From assembly GCF_900291475.1 (NCBI RefSeq), contig NZ_OLMM01000003.1:25051-61919 (forward strand): a stretch of DNA of 36,869 nucleotides. Direction: 5' to 3'. Origin of the DNA: Acidaminococcus hominis. Its GTDB lineage: Bacteria > Bacillota > Negativicutes > Acidaminococcales > Acidaminococcaceae. Positions within the stretch are counted from its first letter, which is position 1, and the number at the start of each line of letters is the position of its first letter. Shown here in pieces: positions 22,515 through 32,447 of the stretch. Below the pieces are notes generated by a model. It had not been told where the DNA came from. It was given only the letters and a program-made list of their open reading frames with translations, and did no database searches. Both the position numbers and the translations under genes were made by a program.

Positions 22515-24597
22515 GAGTGTCCCTCCTTGCCAAAAGGCGCTGCACATGAGGATAAGCCCAGGCAAACAGTACCAGGGCAATGAGCCCCAGCACCACCCCT
22601 ACCGCATACCCATCCAAGGCCCGCACATAGGACATGAGAATGGGAGAACGCATATGGCAGAAGGTCTGTACCAAAGACCCCTGGCCAATCACCGCGCCCA
22701 CGGCACACAGCCCGTAGAACCAGGTGGGCAGCTTTTTCCAGGCAGCCCAGGCCGCCAGGAAGAAGGCCGGATGGCCAATCATAAATTCCTTTTCCCGGGG
22801 ACGGGCCCACATGGTCTCCTCCAGGAAGTAGCGCAGCTTCTGCTCAATGGCAGGCACCGGCACCCCGGCCGTATGGCCGCTGCGGCCGATAAATACCCAG
22901 GCCACAAAAGCGAAGATTCCCAGCACCAAAAAGGCGTTGAGATTCAGCGGCCGCTTCAGGAACCCTTCCAGTCTGGCCACCGGCTTACGCCAGTTTTCCC
23001 CTTTGTTCCAGAACCCGTGGTTCTTCATGAACAGAAGGAACACCAGGCACACCGGCAGCATAAAGGTGGCCTTGACCCCCCGGTAGATATCCATTTCCAA
23101 AAGGAACCGGGTATCGCTGAGCACCCCGCCAAGAAGGCTGGCGCCAATCAGGGATAACACCATAGTTACAAACAAATCCACCACCGTCCGGCCGGCCAGG
23201 GCCCCAAAGGAGCCCTCCTGCCCCCGGCGCTTCCAGATTTCCAGCATCCGGGCCATGGACAGCACCGGGAAAATCACCGCTGCCCCAAAGGCAATGCCCT
23301 GCCGGGCCAGCAGCGTAGGTCCAAATACCGAGGCCGAAATCACAGCCCCCAGGCCCACCACCGCTTTGGTGTAATGTTTTTCCGGCAGCACGTCCAGCAG
23401 CAGGAAATACAGACACCAGGCAGCTGCCAGAGAGAAAGCCAGCGGAATGTACCACAGCTTGGACGGCTGGTACACCTGGTAAATGTCAGCCCGGCCAGAG
23501 GTAAAGCCCTTGCTGGCCACGTCTTTGTTCACTGCTTCCACATAGTCCAGATTGGTCTGGAGCAGGGTCTTGTTGTCCCGGGGCGTCAGGAACGTCTTGA
23601 TGTAGTTCACCCGGATATTCCGTTCCTCGTCGGACAGGGACCAGCGCCGGAACGCATCAAACACCTGCATCTTCCGCTGTTCCGCATCGGCAATCACGTA
23701 GGTCCTGGCCACCTGGTAATGAGTCAGGTCCGCCAGCTTGGTCAGCCCTTCCAGGTTCACAAACTGCAATTGGGTGACCCCTTCCACCATGCCCAGAGTA
23801 ATATGCCGTGCATCCAGGTCCTTGGCCACCAGCGGCAGCTGTTCCTTGTTGCCCAGCATCTGCTTGCCGCTGCCAATCATCAGGGACACCGTAGCCCCGC
23901 TGTTATCCAACCGGTTAAACAGCGCCTCGATCTGTTCCGGGGCGGAGGCAGCCCCCGCCGTGTACCGCTCGCTGTAGTTGGTAGGGCGAATGGCTACCAT
24001 AAAGCCATTTTTCGTTACATCTTGGAGTTCGTCCGTGGAGGGCCCCAGGTCCATTTCCCGGATTCCCCGCTGGTCCCCGGCAATGGGGTTCTTGCTCACC
24101 ACCGTATCCCCGGTAAACCGCAGGATCCGGGGCGCCGCACTAAGCTCCACAATCCGGTCCGCCCCAAAGCGCAGCCGGATATCCTCCACCGCCTCGTTCA
24201 GGGCCCGGGGAGACTGCCCCTCGGACAGATAGACTGCATCAGTTACAAAATCAGGATTGTCCGTAATGGCCTGCCAGGCAGGGCTCAGCGCCCCCAGTTT
24301 TCTCTGGCTCAGCAGCTGGGCACCGGTCACTACATTCACTGCCCCGCTTTGGGACAATTTATCCAGATTGGTATCAAACACCGCCAGGGTGGTAACCTCC
24401 CGGTCCTTGAATTCCTTGAACACCGTTTCCTTGGGAACCCCTTCTTCCTGGGCAATCCGCACCAGGCTGTTGTATTCCATCACGGTTTCAATCTGCTTGT
24501 TGGCTTTTTCCACCTGGATGCGCTGCCAGTTCAGGTTCAGGGAACAAACCAGTCCCAGACCCACCAGTGCCGCGAATAATTTTTTATAGTTCTTCAT
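22507..24597 (-). CDS. DUF5693-type multi-spanning membrane protein
   Basis: 696 residues. An N-terminal membrane helix (about 6-22) precedes a large exported domain (about 30-380), then about eight helices in the C-terminal half (from about residue 390) with charged loops. The exported part contains repeated LxxLxxLxDLT-like stretches and looks like a TIM-barrel-type fold, but I see no catalytic motif. It matches my memory of DUF5693 proteins found beside csaB in Firmicutes. Its overlap with csaB (8 bases) suggests a role in making or exporting the polymer that CsaB modifies. Confidence 0.75.
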   Translation of the reverse strand: MKNYKKLFAALVGLGLVCSLNLNWQRIQVEKANKQIETVMEYNSLVRIAQEEGVPKETVFKEFKDREVTTLAVFDTNLDKLSQSGAVNVVTGAQLLSQRKLGALSPAWQAITDNPDFVTDAVYLSEGQSPRALNEAVEDIRLRFGADRIVELSAAPRILRFTGDTVVSKNPIAGDQRGIREMDLGPSTDELQDVTKNGFMVAIRPTNYSERYTAGAASAPEQIEALFNRLDNSGATVSLMIGSGKQMLGNKEQLPLVAKDLDARHITLGMVEGVTQLQFVNLEGLTKLADLTHYQVARTYVIADAEQRKMQVFDAFRRWSLSDEERNIRVNYIKTFLTPRDNKTLLQTNLDYVEAVNKDVASKGFTSGRADIYQVYQPSKLWYIPLAFSLAAAWCLYFLLLDVLPEKHYTKAVVGLGAVISASVFGPTLLARQGIAFGAAVIFPVLSMARMLEIWKRRGQEGSFGALAGRTVVDLFVTMVLSLIGASLLGGVLSDTRFLLEMDIYRGVKATFMLPVCLVFLLFMKNHGFWNKGENWRKPVARLEGFLKRPLNLNAFLVLGIFAFVAWVFIGRSGHTAGVPVPAIEQKLRYFLEETMWARPREKEFMIGHPAFFLAAWAAWKKLPTWFYGLCAVGAVIGQGSLVQTFCHMRSPILMSYVRALDGYAVGVVLGLIALVLFAWAYPHVQRLLARRDTLG

Positions 24598-24626
24598 ATA
24601 CGGTTACTCTCCCTAAGCCAGTCCCA

Positions 24627-25727
24627 TTAATGCTTCAGGCTGCGCAGATAACTTTCCACAAACAGGTCCAGGTCGCCGTCCATCACGGCCTGCACATTCC
24701 CGGTTTCCGCACCGGTCCGGTGATCCTTTACCATGGTATAGGGCTGGAACACGTAGGAACGAATCTGGCTGCCCCATTCGATGGCCTGGTAATCCCCGGC
24801 CAAATCGCTGATTTTCTTGTCCTGAATGGCCTTTTCGTATTCAAACAGCTTGGCCCGCAAGAGAGCCAGGCAGCGTTCCTTGTTTTGCAGCTGGGAACGT
24901 TCGTTCTGGCACTGCACCACAATCCCCGTAGGAATGTGGGTCATCCGCACTGCCGAAGACGTCTTGTTGACGTGCTGGCCGCCGGCGCCGCTGGCCCGGT
25001 AGTAGTCCACCCGCACATCGTCCATGTTGATATTCACTTCCACCGTGTTGTCGATTTCCGGCATCACGTCCACCGCAGAGAAAGACGTGTGCCGCCGGGC
25101 GTTGGCGTCAAAGGGAGAAATCCGCACCAGCCGGTGCACACCCTTTTCGCTTTTCAGATACCCGTAGGCATTGTGCCCGTTAATGGACAGCGTAGCACTC
25201 TTGATGCCCGCTTCTTCCCCGGGGAGCACGTCCAGCATTTCCACCGCAAAGCCCTTGCGCTCTGCATAGCGGGTAAACATCCGCATGAGCATGCTGGTCC
25301 AGTCCTGGGCCTCGGTGCCGCCGGCCCCGGCGTGTAGGGTCAAAATGGCATTGTTGCTGTCGTACTGGTCGCTGAGCAGCAGCCCCAGTTCCAGGTCCGC
25401 CAGAGTCTTCTTGCCCTTTTCCAGCTCGCCCTCAATTTCTTCCTGGAGACTGTCGTCGTTTTCTTCCACAGCCATTTCCCACAGGGTTTCAATATCCTCA
25501 ATCTTCGTTTCCAGGGAATGGAAGGTATCCACATCACTTTTCAGATTGTTGGCTTCCTGGGCCACCTTTTGGGCCTTATCCGCATCGTCCCAGAACCCCG
25601 GAGCCGCCATCTGGTGCTCCAGGTCCTGAATCCGTTCTTCCTTTTGGGGGATTTTCAGGGCCCCGTTCATTTCCTGCAATTTGTCTTTCAAACCATTGAT
25701 TTCCGGTTTTAGTTCTTCCAGTAACAC
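24627..25727 (-). CDS. prfB: Peptide chain release factor 2
   Basis: 366 residues. Ends translation at UGA and UAA. It has the SPF codon-recognition tripeptide (VRISPFDANARRH) and the GGQ peptidyl-hydrolysis loop (ASGAGGQHVNKTSSA). It starts at a GTG with AAAGGG 9 bases upstream. The frame is continuous: where most bacteria have a programmed +1 shift at CUUUGA, about 24 codons in, this gene reads on through NGALKIPQKEERI. It lies after the secA terminator and 29 bases before the DUF5693 gene. Confidence 0.97.
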   Translation of the reverse strand: MLLEELKPEINGLKDKLQEMNGALKIPQKEERIQDLEHQMAAPGFWDDADKAQKVAQEANNLKSDVDTFHSLETKIEDIETLWEMAVEENDDSLQEEIEGELEKGKKTLADLELGLLLSDQYDSNNAILTLHAGAGGTEAQDWTSMLMRMFTRYAERKGFAVEMLDVLPGEEAGIKSATLSINGHNAYGYLKSEKGVHRLVRISPFDANARRHTSFSAVDVMPEIDNTVEVNINMDDVRVDYYRASGAGGQHVNKTSSAVRMTHIPTGIVVQCQNERSQLQNKERCLALLRAKLFEYEKAIQDKKISDLAGDYQAIEWGSQIRSYVFQPYTMVKDHRTGAETGNVQAVMDGDLDLFVESYLRSLKH

Positions 25728-25768
25728 CGTCCACAGCCCTTTCTCAGTTTAGTTTTAAAAACAAGGGA

Positions 25769-25798
25769 AACGAAGCCGGGAAAAGCCCCAGCTTCGTT
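25769..25798 (-). terminator. Terminator after secA
   Basis: On the minus strand AACGAAGC TGGGG and its partner CCCGGCTTCGTT form a 12-bp stem with a short loop, followed by a T-rich stretch. It lies between secA and prfB; prfB has no clear promoter of its own in the 41 bases that remain, so it may depend on read-through. Confidence 0.8.
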
Positions 25799-25806
25799 CT
25801 TGTCAA

Positions 25807-28341
25807 TCAGCTGTTTTTGCCACAGCAGTTTTTGTATTTTTTGCCGCTGCCGCAGGGGCAGGGATCGTTTCTTCCCACTTCAGGCTCGTGGGAAACCATC
25901 GCCGGTTCCCGGACCTGTTTCTCCGCGCCGTCCACGTTGGGATTGTTTACTTGGGCGTTGGACAAGTGGTCTTCCACCGCAGGCTGGGTCACCACGTTTA
26001 CCCGGTACATGTACCGCACCACATCGTCCACAATCGTTTCCTTCATGGCTTCGAACATATCGTAGGCTTCAAATTTGTATTCTACCAAAGGATCCCGCTG
26101 GCCGTAAGCCCGCAGGCCAATGCCTTCCCGCAGGGCGTCCATGGCGTCCAGATGTTCCATCCAGTGGCCGTCCACCACCTTCAGCATCACCAGGTTCTCC
26201 AGTTCCCGCAGAATCGGAGCCCCAATGGCTTCTTCCCGGGCGTTGTAGGCATCTACGGCTACCTTATGCAGGTATTCGTCCAGCTCTTCCCGGCTCATAT
26301 TTTGCAGCGTCTCGGCCTTGAGCAGCCCCTGAGGCGCATAAAACTCCTCGGCGTAGGCAATCATACCCGGAATATCCCAATCCTCGCTGTAGGCGTCAGG
26401 AGGAGCGTACATGCTTAGCGTCCGGTCCACAATATGGCTGGCCATGTTCAGCACATCGTCCTTCAGGTCCGCCCGCTCCAGAATCTTCCGGCGCTGGTCG
26501 TAGATAACCTCTCTCTGCTGGTTCATTACATCGTCGTATTCCAGTACGTGTTTCCGGATATCGAAGTTCCGGGATTCCACCTTCTTCTGGGCGTTCTCGA
26601 TGGAACGGGTAACCAGCTTGTGTTCGATGGGTTCGTCTTCTTCCATTCCCAGCTTGTCCATAATGCCGGAAATATTGTCGGAACCAAACAGCCGCATCAG
26701 ATCATCTTCCAGGGACAGGTAGAAACGGGTAGAGCCCGGGTCCCCCTGACGGGCGCAGCGGCCCCGCAGCTGGTTGTCGATACGGCGGGATTCGTGCCGT
26801 TCCGTACCAATGATGTGCAGGCCGCCCAGTTCAGCGACCCCTTCACCCAGGGTAATATCCGTACCACGGCCAGCCATGTTGGTGGCAATGGTCACGGCGC
26901 CCATCTGGCCGGCGTCGGCCACGATTTCAGCTTCCTTTTCGTGGTACTTGGCGTTCAGCACATTGTGCTGGATGCCCTTCTTCTTCAGCATATCGGACAG
27001 TTCTTCGGACTGCTGAATGGAAGTAGTACCTACCAGCACCGGCCGACCCTTGGCGTGCAGCTCCTCAATGGCCTTGACTACCGCCCGGTACTTGGCCTTC
27101 TTGGTCTTGTAGATAACATCCGGATAGTCGATACGGATGTTGGGTTTATTGGTGGGCACCACGTAAACGCTGAGCCCGTAAATCTTCTGGAATTCCTGTT
27201 CTTCCGTCTTGGCCGTACCAGTCATGCCGGACAGCTTGTCGTACATCCGGAAGTAGTTCTGGAAGGTAATGGTTGCCAGGGTCTGGCTTTCCCGTTCCAC
27301 CTTCACATGTTCCTTGGCTTCGATAGCCTGGTGCAGCCCTTCGGAGAAACGGCGGCCGTACATCAGCCGGCCGGTGAATTCGTCAACAATAATGACTTCT
27401 CCGTCCTTGACCACATAGTCCCGGTCCCGGAACATCAGGGCTTTGGCCTTCAGGGCGGCCATCAGCTGGTGGGACAGGTCCACGCCGTTTTCCCCGGCGT
27501 ACATATTCTGGACCCCCAGCATTTTTTCCGCCTTGGCAATACCCACTTCCGTAGGTGCCACGGTCTTTTGCTTTTCGTCCACCGTGTAGTCCACATCTTT
27601 TTTCATATTGGCTACTACGGAAGCCATCACATTGTACAGGTCCGTGGATTTTTCCCCCGGGCCGGAAATGATAAGCGGCGTTCTGGCCTCATCAATCAGG
27701 ATACTGTCCACTTCGTCCACGATGGCGTAATGCAGCGGGCGCTGTACCATCTGGTCTTCGGACACCACCATGTTGTCCCGCAGATAGTCAAACCCAAATT
27801 CATTGTTGGTCCCGTAGGTAATATCAGCCGCATAAGCCGCCTTCCGGGCAGGGAAATCCATGTCGTGGATAATCAGCCCCACGGACAGCCCCAGGAACCG
27901 GAATACCCGGCCCATGTCTTCACTGTCCCGGCGGGCCAGGTAATCGTTGACCGTTACCACGTGCACGCCCTTGCCTTCCAGTGCGTTCAAATACGCGGGC
28001 AGGGTGGCCACCAGGGTTTTCCCTTCACCAGTACGCATTTCCGCAATATTGCCCCGGTGCAGGATGCAGCCGCCGATGAGCTGTACGTCGAAATGACGCA
28101 TACCCATCACCCGTTTTGCCGCCTCCCGGACCACCGCAAAGGCTTCCGGCAACAGGTCATCCAGGGTTTCCCCCTTGGACAGCCGCAGCCGGAATTCGCT
28201 GGTCTTAGCGCACAGCCGTGCGTCACTTAAACCGGCCATTTCCGGTTCCAGCGCATTAATCTTATTTACATAGTTTTGGCATACCTTCAACTCTTTAGCG
28301 TTAGGGTCGCCAAAGACTACTTTCATTAGCTTTTCCAGCAA
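25807..28341 (-). CDS. secA: Preprotein translocase ATPase SecA
   Basis: 844 residues, the cytosolic motor that drives proteins through SecYEG. Walker A MRTGEGKT, Walker B/DEAD-like [17 protein letters not shown], helicase motif [27 protein letters not shown], and a C-terminal zinc-binding SEC-C tail ([15 protein letters not shown]) for SecB or ribosome contact. The start is best at TTG 28341, giving [12 protein letters not shown] as in homologues, with GAGGAG 8 bases upstream. A GTG at 28350 is too close to that site. Confidence 0.97.
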   Translation of the reverse strand: MLEKLMKVVFGDPNAKELKVCQNYVNKINALEPEMAGLSDARLCAKTSEFRLRLSKGETLDDLLPEAFAVVREAAKRVMGMRHFDVQLIGGCILHRGNIAEMRTGEGKTLVATLPAYLNALEGKGVHVVTVNDYLARRDSEDMGRVFRFLGLSVGLIIHDMDFPARKAAYAADITYGTNNEFGFDYLRDNMVVSEDQMVQRPLHYAIVDEVDSILIDEARTPLIISGPGEKSTDLYNVMASVVANMKKDVDYTVDEKQKTVAPTEVGIAKAEKMLGVQNMYAGENGVDLSHQLMAALKAKALMFRDRDYVVKDGEVIIVDEFTGRLMYGRRFSEGLHQAIEAKEHVKVERESQTLATITFQNYFRMYDKLSGMTGTAKTEEQEFQKIYGLSVYVVPTNKPNIRIDYPDVIYKTKKAKYRAVVKAIEELHAKGRPVLVGTTSIQQSEELSDMLKKKGIQHNVLNAKYHEKEAEIVADAGQMGAVTIATNMAGRGTDITLGEGVAELGGLHIIGTERHESRRIDNQLRGRCARQGDPGSTRFYLSLEDDLMRLFGSDNISGIMDKLGMEEDEPIEHKLVTRSIENAQKKVESRNFDIRKHVLEYDDVMNQQREVIYDQRRKILERADLKDDVLNMASHIVDRTLSMYAPPDAYSEDWDIPGMIAYAEEFYAPQGLLKAETLQNMSREELDEYLHKVAVDAYNAREEAIGAPILRELENLVMLKVVDGHWMEHLDAMDALREGIGLRAYGQRDPLVEYKFEAYDMFEAMKETIVDDVVRYMYRVNVVTQPAVEDHLSNAQVNNPNVDGAEKQVREPAMVSHEPEVGRNDPCPCGSGKKYKNCCGKNS

Positions 28342-28390
28342 CGAGATCACTCCTCATAAGTGCAAAAAATCCTACTAAGCCTATTTTCTA

Positions 28391-28419
28391 ATTGTAGCAA
28401 ATAGGTATATGAAAGTCAA
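28391..28419 (-). promoter_or_regulatory. Sigma-A promoter of secA
   Basis: TTGACT (28414-28419), 17-base spacer, TACAAT (28391-28396). The -35 box touches the T tail of the hpf terminator, so the intergenic space is fully used. Confidence 0.85.
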
Positions 28420-28449
28420 AAAGAGTCGAGGCAAAAGCCTCGACTCTTT
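28420..28449 (-). terminator. Terminator after hpf
   Basis: A perfect 13-bp stem AAAGAGTCGAGGC/GCCTCGACTCTTT with an AAAA loop in plus-strand reading, T-rich on both sides. It lies 17 bases past the hpf stop. Confidence 0.9.
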
Positions 28450-28466
28450 GTAAACAATTCATGAAA

Positions 28467-29012
28467 TCAGGACAATTCCGGATTGATCAAGCCGTAATCG
28501 CCATTTTTCCGCCGATATACGATGGCAATCTGTTCCGTTTCATCGTTGAAGAAAACGAAGAAATCATGGTTCAGCATGTTCATCTGCATAATGGCTTCCT
28601 GCACGCCCATGGGACGCATCCGGTAGGTCTTGTTGCGGACCACCTTGAATTCTTCCGTTTCTTCCGGAACCTCTTCACTGAGCTCCGGCAACGGAGCCGG
28701 TTCTTCATCACGGAAGTTGCTGTATTTCCGTTTCATCAGACGGGTCTTATACTTGTGAATCTGTCTTTCGATCTTGGCAACACATTTATCAATGGATGCA
28801 TACATATCATCGGAAGTTTCTTGCGCTCTCAATACAATCCCGCTGGCCGGTACGGTGATTTCCACAATGTGGTTTCCCCGTTCCACCCGCATTACCGCCG
28901 TAATTTCACCCACCGTCTTGAACTGTTTGGTGATGGTCACAATCCGTTTTTCCACATAGTCTTTTAATGCAGGGGTGACCTCAATGTTTTTACCACGTAC
29001 TCTTACTGCCAT
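28467..29012 (-). CDS. hpf: Ribosome hibernation promoting factor, long form
   Basis: 181 residues. The N-terminal S30AE domain (about 1-95, VRVRGKNIEVTPALKDYVEKR) binds the 30S decoding site. A variable linker rich in Glu and Pro leads to a C-terminal dimerisation domain (about 125-181, KTYRMRPMGVQEAIMQMNML, HDFFVFFNDET) that joins two ribosomes into a 100S particle. Start at ATG 29012 with GAGGAGG upstream; the frame is open to 29093 but that part is leader. The leader has a 7-bp hairpin (29031-29037 with 29043-29049) close to the ribosome binding site. Confidence 0.96.
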   Translation of the reverse strand: MAVRVRGKNIEVTPALKDYVEKRIVTITKQFKTVGEITAVMRVERGNHIVEITVPASGIVLRAQETSDDMYASIDKCVAKIERQIHKYKTRLMKRKYSNFRDEEPAPLPELSEEVPEETEEFKVVRNKTYRMRPMGVQEAIMQMNMLNHDFFVFFNDETEQIAIVYRRKNGDYGLINPELS

Positions 29013-29183
29013 AATAACTACCTCCTCACCAACAGGACGTTTCCTGTTCGTTCTTATGGTATTATTTCTACAGTACCTTCCGTATTCCTGCAAAGAATTA
29101 AAAATTCTTGTAAGTTTTTTTCTTATAAGTAACTCTTTGTAACAATTGTTTACACAATCGCCCCAAAATTACCCCCAAAACCC
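29013..29183. other. Intergenic region between the amino-acid ABC operon and hpf
   Basis: No gene. It should hold the hpf promoter; a weak TTGCAG-17-TAGAAA is the best match I find. Two inverted repeats stand out: GAATT/AATTC near 29094-29106, and an imperfect palindrome TTGTAACAATTGTTTACACAA near 29138-29158 which could be an operator. No strong terminator follows the ABC ATPase gene. Confidence 0.35.
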
Positions 29184-29915
29184 TTACAGAATCTTGGACA
29201 GGAAGCTGGCCGCCCGTTCGTTTTTCGGATGGGCAAAGAATTCCTTCGGTTCAGCCTCTTCCAGAATCTTCCCCTGGTCCAGGAACAGCACCCGGTGCCC
29301 CACTTCACGGGCAAACCCCATTTCGTGGGTAACCACCACCATGGTCATGCCTTCCTTGGCCAGCTGCTTCATAACGTCCAGTACTTCGTTGATCATTTCC
29401 GGATCCAGCGCCGAGGTCGGTTCGTCAAACAGCATAGCCTTGGGCTTCATGCATAGCGCCCGGGCAATAGCCACCCGCTGCTGCTGGCCGCCGGACAGGG
29501 AGTTGGGATAGCTGTCAGCCTTTTCCAAAAGCCCTACCTTGGTCAGATACCGTTCCGCCAGTTCCACCGCTTCTTCCTTCTTGACGCCCCGGACCTTCAT
29601 AGGCGCCAGGATCAGGTTTTCCATCACCGTCATATGGGGGAACAGATTGAAACGCTGGAACACCATGCCGATTTCCTTCCGGACCTCGTTGATGTTGGCT
29701 TCCCCGTTCAGAGGAATATTATCGAAGGTAATGGTGCCGGCCGTAGGCACTTCCAGATAGTTGATGCAGCGCAGGAACGTACTCTTGCCGCCGCCGGAAG
29801 GACCGATAACCACCACCACTTCCTTTTCCGCAATATCTACATCGATGCCCTTTAAAACTTCGTTGTCCCCGTAGCTTTTTCTCAGGCCGGAAATCTGTAT
29901 CAATTTATCGTTCAT
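29184..29915 (-). CDS. Polar amino-acid ABC transporter, ATP-binding protein (GlnQ-type)
   Basis: 243-residue ATPase of the polar amino-acid uptake family. Walker [11 protein letters not shown]-loop [10 protein letters not shown], signature [14 protein letters not shown], Walker [13 protein letters not shown] and switch His VVTHEMGFA. Drives import by the adjacent permease, whose gene it overlaps by 11 bases. The substrate is set by the binding proteins and is not clear. Confidence 0.95.
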   Translation of the reverse strand: MNDKLIQISGLRKSYGDNEVLKGIDVDIAEKEVVVVIGPSGGGKSTFLRCINYLEVPTAGTITFDNIPLNGEANINEVRKEIGMVFQRFNLFPHMTVMENLILAPMKVRGVKKEEAVELAERYLTKVGLLEKADSYPNSLSGGQQQRVAIARALCMKPKAMLFDEPTSALDPEMINEVLDVMKQLAKEGMTMVVVTHEMGFAREVGHRVLFLDQGKILEEAEPKEFFAHPKNERAASFLSKIL

Positions 29916-30561
29916 CTTTCTTAAACCGCCTTTCCAAGAGGCCTACAAAACGGGCAACAGCCAGGGTCATAATCAGGTACAGCACAGCAACCGTCAGCCA
30001 GATTTCAAAAGAAGCATACGTCCGGGCAATAATCAGCTGGCCCCGACGGGTCAGTTCCTCAAACCCGATAACAGATACCAGGGAAGAATCCTTCAGCATG
30101 GCAATGAATTCGTTGCCCAGAGGAGGGATAATTCTCTTGAACGCCTGGGGCAGAATAATGTAGCGCATGGTCTGCCACCAGGTCATCCCCAGGCTCCGGC
30201 CAGCTTCCATCTGCCCTTTGTCGATGGATTCAATGCCGCCCCGGAACACTTCCGCCACATACGCACCACTGTTGATGGAGCAGGCCGCAATAGCAGCCAC
30301 AAACGCATCCACCCGGTGATGGATCAGCGCCGGCAGCGCAAAATACACCAGGAAAATCTGAACCAGCAGAGGCGTGCCCCGCAGAAAGTCCACGTAAATG
30401 TTCCCCAAAATCCGCAGCGGCTTAATCCCCGACAGCCGGATTAGAGAAACAATGACCCCAATGGCCATACCAAAACCCACACTCAGGGCCGTAATCTCAA
30501 TGGTAATGCCCGCCCCTGCCAATAGTAAGGGCAGGGACTGCTCAATAATTTCAAAGTTCAT
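29905..30561 (-). CDS. Polar amino-acid ABC transporter, permease (HisM/GlnP-type)
   Basis: 218 residues with about five membrane helices and the family coupling motif ([20 protein letters not shown], the EAA loop). [12 protein letters not shown] near residue 60 is the usual HEAT/GTP-type signature of this family. Only one permease gene is present, so the channel is probably a homodimer. It lies 27 bases after the upstream binding-protein gene. Confidence 0.95.
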   Translation of the reverse strand: MNFEIIEQSLPLLLAGAGITIEITALSVGFGMAIGVIVSLIRLSGIKPLRILGNIYVDFLRGTPLLVQIFLVYFALPALIHHRVDAFVAAIAACSINSGAYVAEVFRGGIESIDKGQMEAGRSLGMTWWQTMRYIILPQAFKRIIPPLGNEFIAMLKDSSLVSVIGFEELTRRGQLIIARTYASFEIWLTVAVLYLIMTLAVARFVGLLERRFKKDER

Positions 30562-30588
30562 GCATTTTCACCCTTCTGCCAGGTAGCC

Positions 30589-31365
30589 TTATTTGGCTTT
30601 TTTATCAGTACCAAACCATTTGGTATAGATTTTGTCGTATTCACCGTTTTTCTTCAATTCAGCCAGTGCCTTGTTTACGTCAGCAGCCAGCTTGCTGTCC
30701 TTCTTGAAAGCCATCCCGTAATCTTCCGCTTCCAGAGTCTCGCCCACCAGCATAGCCTTATCCTTGCCTTCCTGGGTCAGGTAGTAGGCAGCCACCGGTT
30801 TGTCGATAATGACCGCATCCACACCCTTGTTGTTCAGTTCCAGGAATACCTGGGAGTTGGTATCAAAGCTGGTCACCTGAGCCCCGGGCACCTTGCCGGC
30901 ACGTTCAGCACCCGTGGTGCCAATCTGTACCGCAATCTTCTTGCCTTCCAGGTCCTGGATTCCCTTGATGCCCGTTTCGTCCTTGCGGACCACCACTGTC
31001 AGACCAGAAGTATAGTACGGATCCGAGAAAGTCACAGCCTTCTGCCGGTCCGGCGTAATGCTCATGCCCGCAATGGCCATATCAATATTGCCGGAGTTCA
31101 GCGCCGGAATCAGCGCATCAAAGCCCATGTTCTGGATTTCCACTTTTCTGCCCAGCTGCTTGCCGATCGCCCGGGCCAAGTCCATATCAAAGCCCTCAAA
31201 ATCACTGGAGTCCTGTTTCTGGAATTCAAAAGGAGCAAAAGTCGGTTCCGTACCCACCCGCAGAACCTTCTGATCATTGGCGGCCTGTTTGGAATCAGAA
31301 CCGCAGCCAGCTGCCAGCATCATAACCGCAGCCATCGCACATAAGATTGCCGTGATTTTTTTCAT
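30589..31365 (-). CDS. Amino-acid-binding lipoprotein, copy 1
   Basis: 258 residues. Signal peptide with lipobox LAAGC, then a periplasmic-binding-protein type II fold: VGTEPTFAPFEFQ, FEGFDMDLARAIG, IPALNSGNIDMAIAGMSIT, FSDPYYTSGL, and a final KIYTKWFG. The ligand is a polar amino acid; which one cannot be read. Start at ATG 31365 with GGAGG upstream. A paralogue lies directly upstream, and this copy has its own promoter. Confidence 0.94.
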   Translation of the reverse strand: MKKITAILCAMAAVMMLAAGCGSDSKQAANDQKVLRVGTEPTFAPFEFQKQDSSDFEGFDMDLARAIGKQLGRKVEIQNMGFDALIPALNSGNIDMAIAGMSITPDRQKAVTFSDPYYTSGLTVVVRKDETGIKGIQDLEGKKIAVQIGTTGAERAGKVPGAQVTSFDTNSQVFLELNNKGVDAVIIDKPVAAYYLTQEGKDKAMLVGETLEAEDYGMAFKKDSKLAADVNKALAELKKNGEYDKIYTKWFGTDKKAK

Positions 31366-31409
31366 AAAATTTTCCTCCATCATGATTGTATTTTCGATTC
31401 TAGGTAGAT

Positions 31410-31438
31410 ATTATACATCGAACCGTATCTTTATACAA
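31410..31438 (-). promoter_or_regulatory. Promoter of binding-protein copy 1
   Basis: TTGTAT (31433-31438), 17-base spacer, TATAAT (31410-31415). The spacer begins AAAGATACGG and ends TG next to the -10 box, closely matching the promoter of copy 2. Confidence 0.8.
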
Positions 31439-31486
31439 CCATTATGGAGGAAAAGGAAGAACAAAACCCTATGCAGTTAACCGCAA

Positions 31487-32275
31487 TTATTTAGCAACCG
31501 TAAACCATTTGTCGTAAATCTTCTGATATTCGCCGTCTTTCTTCATCTCAGCCAAAGCCTTGTTCAGCTTGTCCAAAGTAGCCGTGTCCTTCTTGCCAAC
31601 AGCAATCCCGTAGAAGTCACCCTTCTTAGGAGTACCCACACTCTTGGCATATTCAGAACCACCCTGTTTCAGGAAGTACTGCAATACCGGCAGGTCGCTG
31701 ATCACCGCATCTGCACCACCATTTTTCAGTTCCAGGCAAGCCAGGTCACTGCTGTCAAAAGTCTTAACCGTAGCCCCTTCAATCTTGTGGGCTTCATCAG
31801 CACCAATCGTACCAATCTGTACAGCAATCGTCTTGCCCTTCAGATCTTCCAGACCCTTAATGCTGTCATTGTTCTTGCCCACAATTGCCATCAGACCAGA
31901 TTCATAATACGGTTCCGTGAAGTTTACCTTTTGCTTCCGGGCATCCGTAATGCTCATACCAGTAATGATTGCATCAATGTTGCCCCCTTCCAAAGAAGGA
32001 ATCAACCCATCAAACGGAATACTCTTGAATTCCACCTTTTCATAACCAGCCTTCTTGGCCAGCGCATTCATCAAATCAATATCAAACCCCATCATCTTCC
32101 CATCCTGCTTGTCCGTAAACTCAAACGGAGCAAAAGACGGGTTCGTCCCCACCGTCAGCACCTTTTTCGTATCAGCCTTCGCCGGAGCCGCATCCTTCTT
32201 CGCGTCAGAACCACACCCAGCAGCCAGCATCAGCATCGCCGCCAAAGCACACAAAACAGCCGTAACCTTTTTCAT
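31487..32275 (-). CDS. Amino-acid-binding lipoprotein, copy 2
   Basis: 262 residues, a clear paralogue of the next gene. The signal peptide and lipobox (LAAGC) are almost the same; VGTNPSFAPFEF, MGFDIDLMNALAKK, DGLIPSLEGGNIDAIITGMS, FTEPYYESGL and KIYDKWF follow. A linker rich in Lys, Asp and Ala after the lipid anchor is longer than in copy 1. Start at ATG 32275 with GGGAGG upstream. Different pocket residues would let the single permease accept two substrates. Confidence 0.94.
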   Translation of the reverse strand: MKKVTAVLCALAAMLMLAAGCGSDAKKDAAPAKADTKKVLTVGTNPSFAPFEFTDKQDGKMMGFDIDLMNALAKKAGYEKVEFKSIPFDGLIPSLEGGNIDAIITGMSITDARKQKVNFTEPYYESGLMAIVGKNNDSIKGLEDLKGKTIAVQIGTIGADEAHKIEGATVKTFDSSDLACLELKNGGADAVISDLPVLQYFLKQGGSEYAKSVGTPKKGDFYGIAVGKKDTATLDKLNKALAEMKKDGEYQKIYDKWFTVAK

Positions 32276-32329
32276 AAATATTCCTCCCAACAGATTATAT
32301 TCAGTGGTATTTCCTTAAAATATGTGATT

Positions 32330-32358
32330 ATTATACACTTATCCGTATTTTTATGCAA
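32330..32358 (-). promoter_or_regulatory. Promoter of binding-protein copy 2
   Basis: TTGCAT (32353-32358), 17-base spacer, TATAAT (32330-32335). The spacer shares AAAATACGG and TG before the -10 with the copy 1 promoter, which points to duplication of gene plus promoter. Confidence 0.85.
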
Positions 32359-32447
32359 GTGATTTTAAAGAAAAGAATTGTATTTTGTCCCGCCCCACAC
32401 CAATACCCCCTGAACCGCACGACCCTTAAAGGCTCCTCACTCTGGGA

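Noticed and set aside
26434-28230. 598-codon open frame on the plus strand
   Set aside because: Antisense shadow of secA.
29138-29158. Rex operator upstream of hpf
   Set aside because: The palindrome shares TTGT and ACAA ends but the spacing and inner bases do not fit the Rex consensus.
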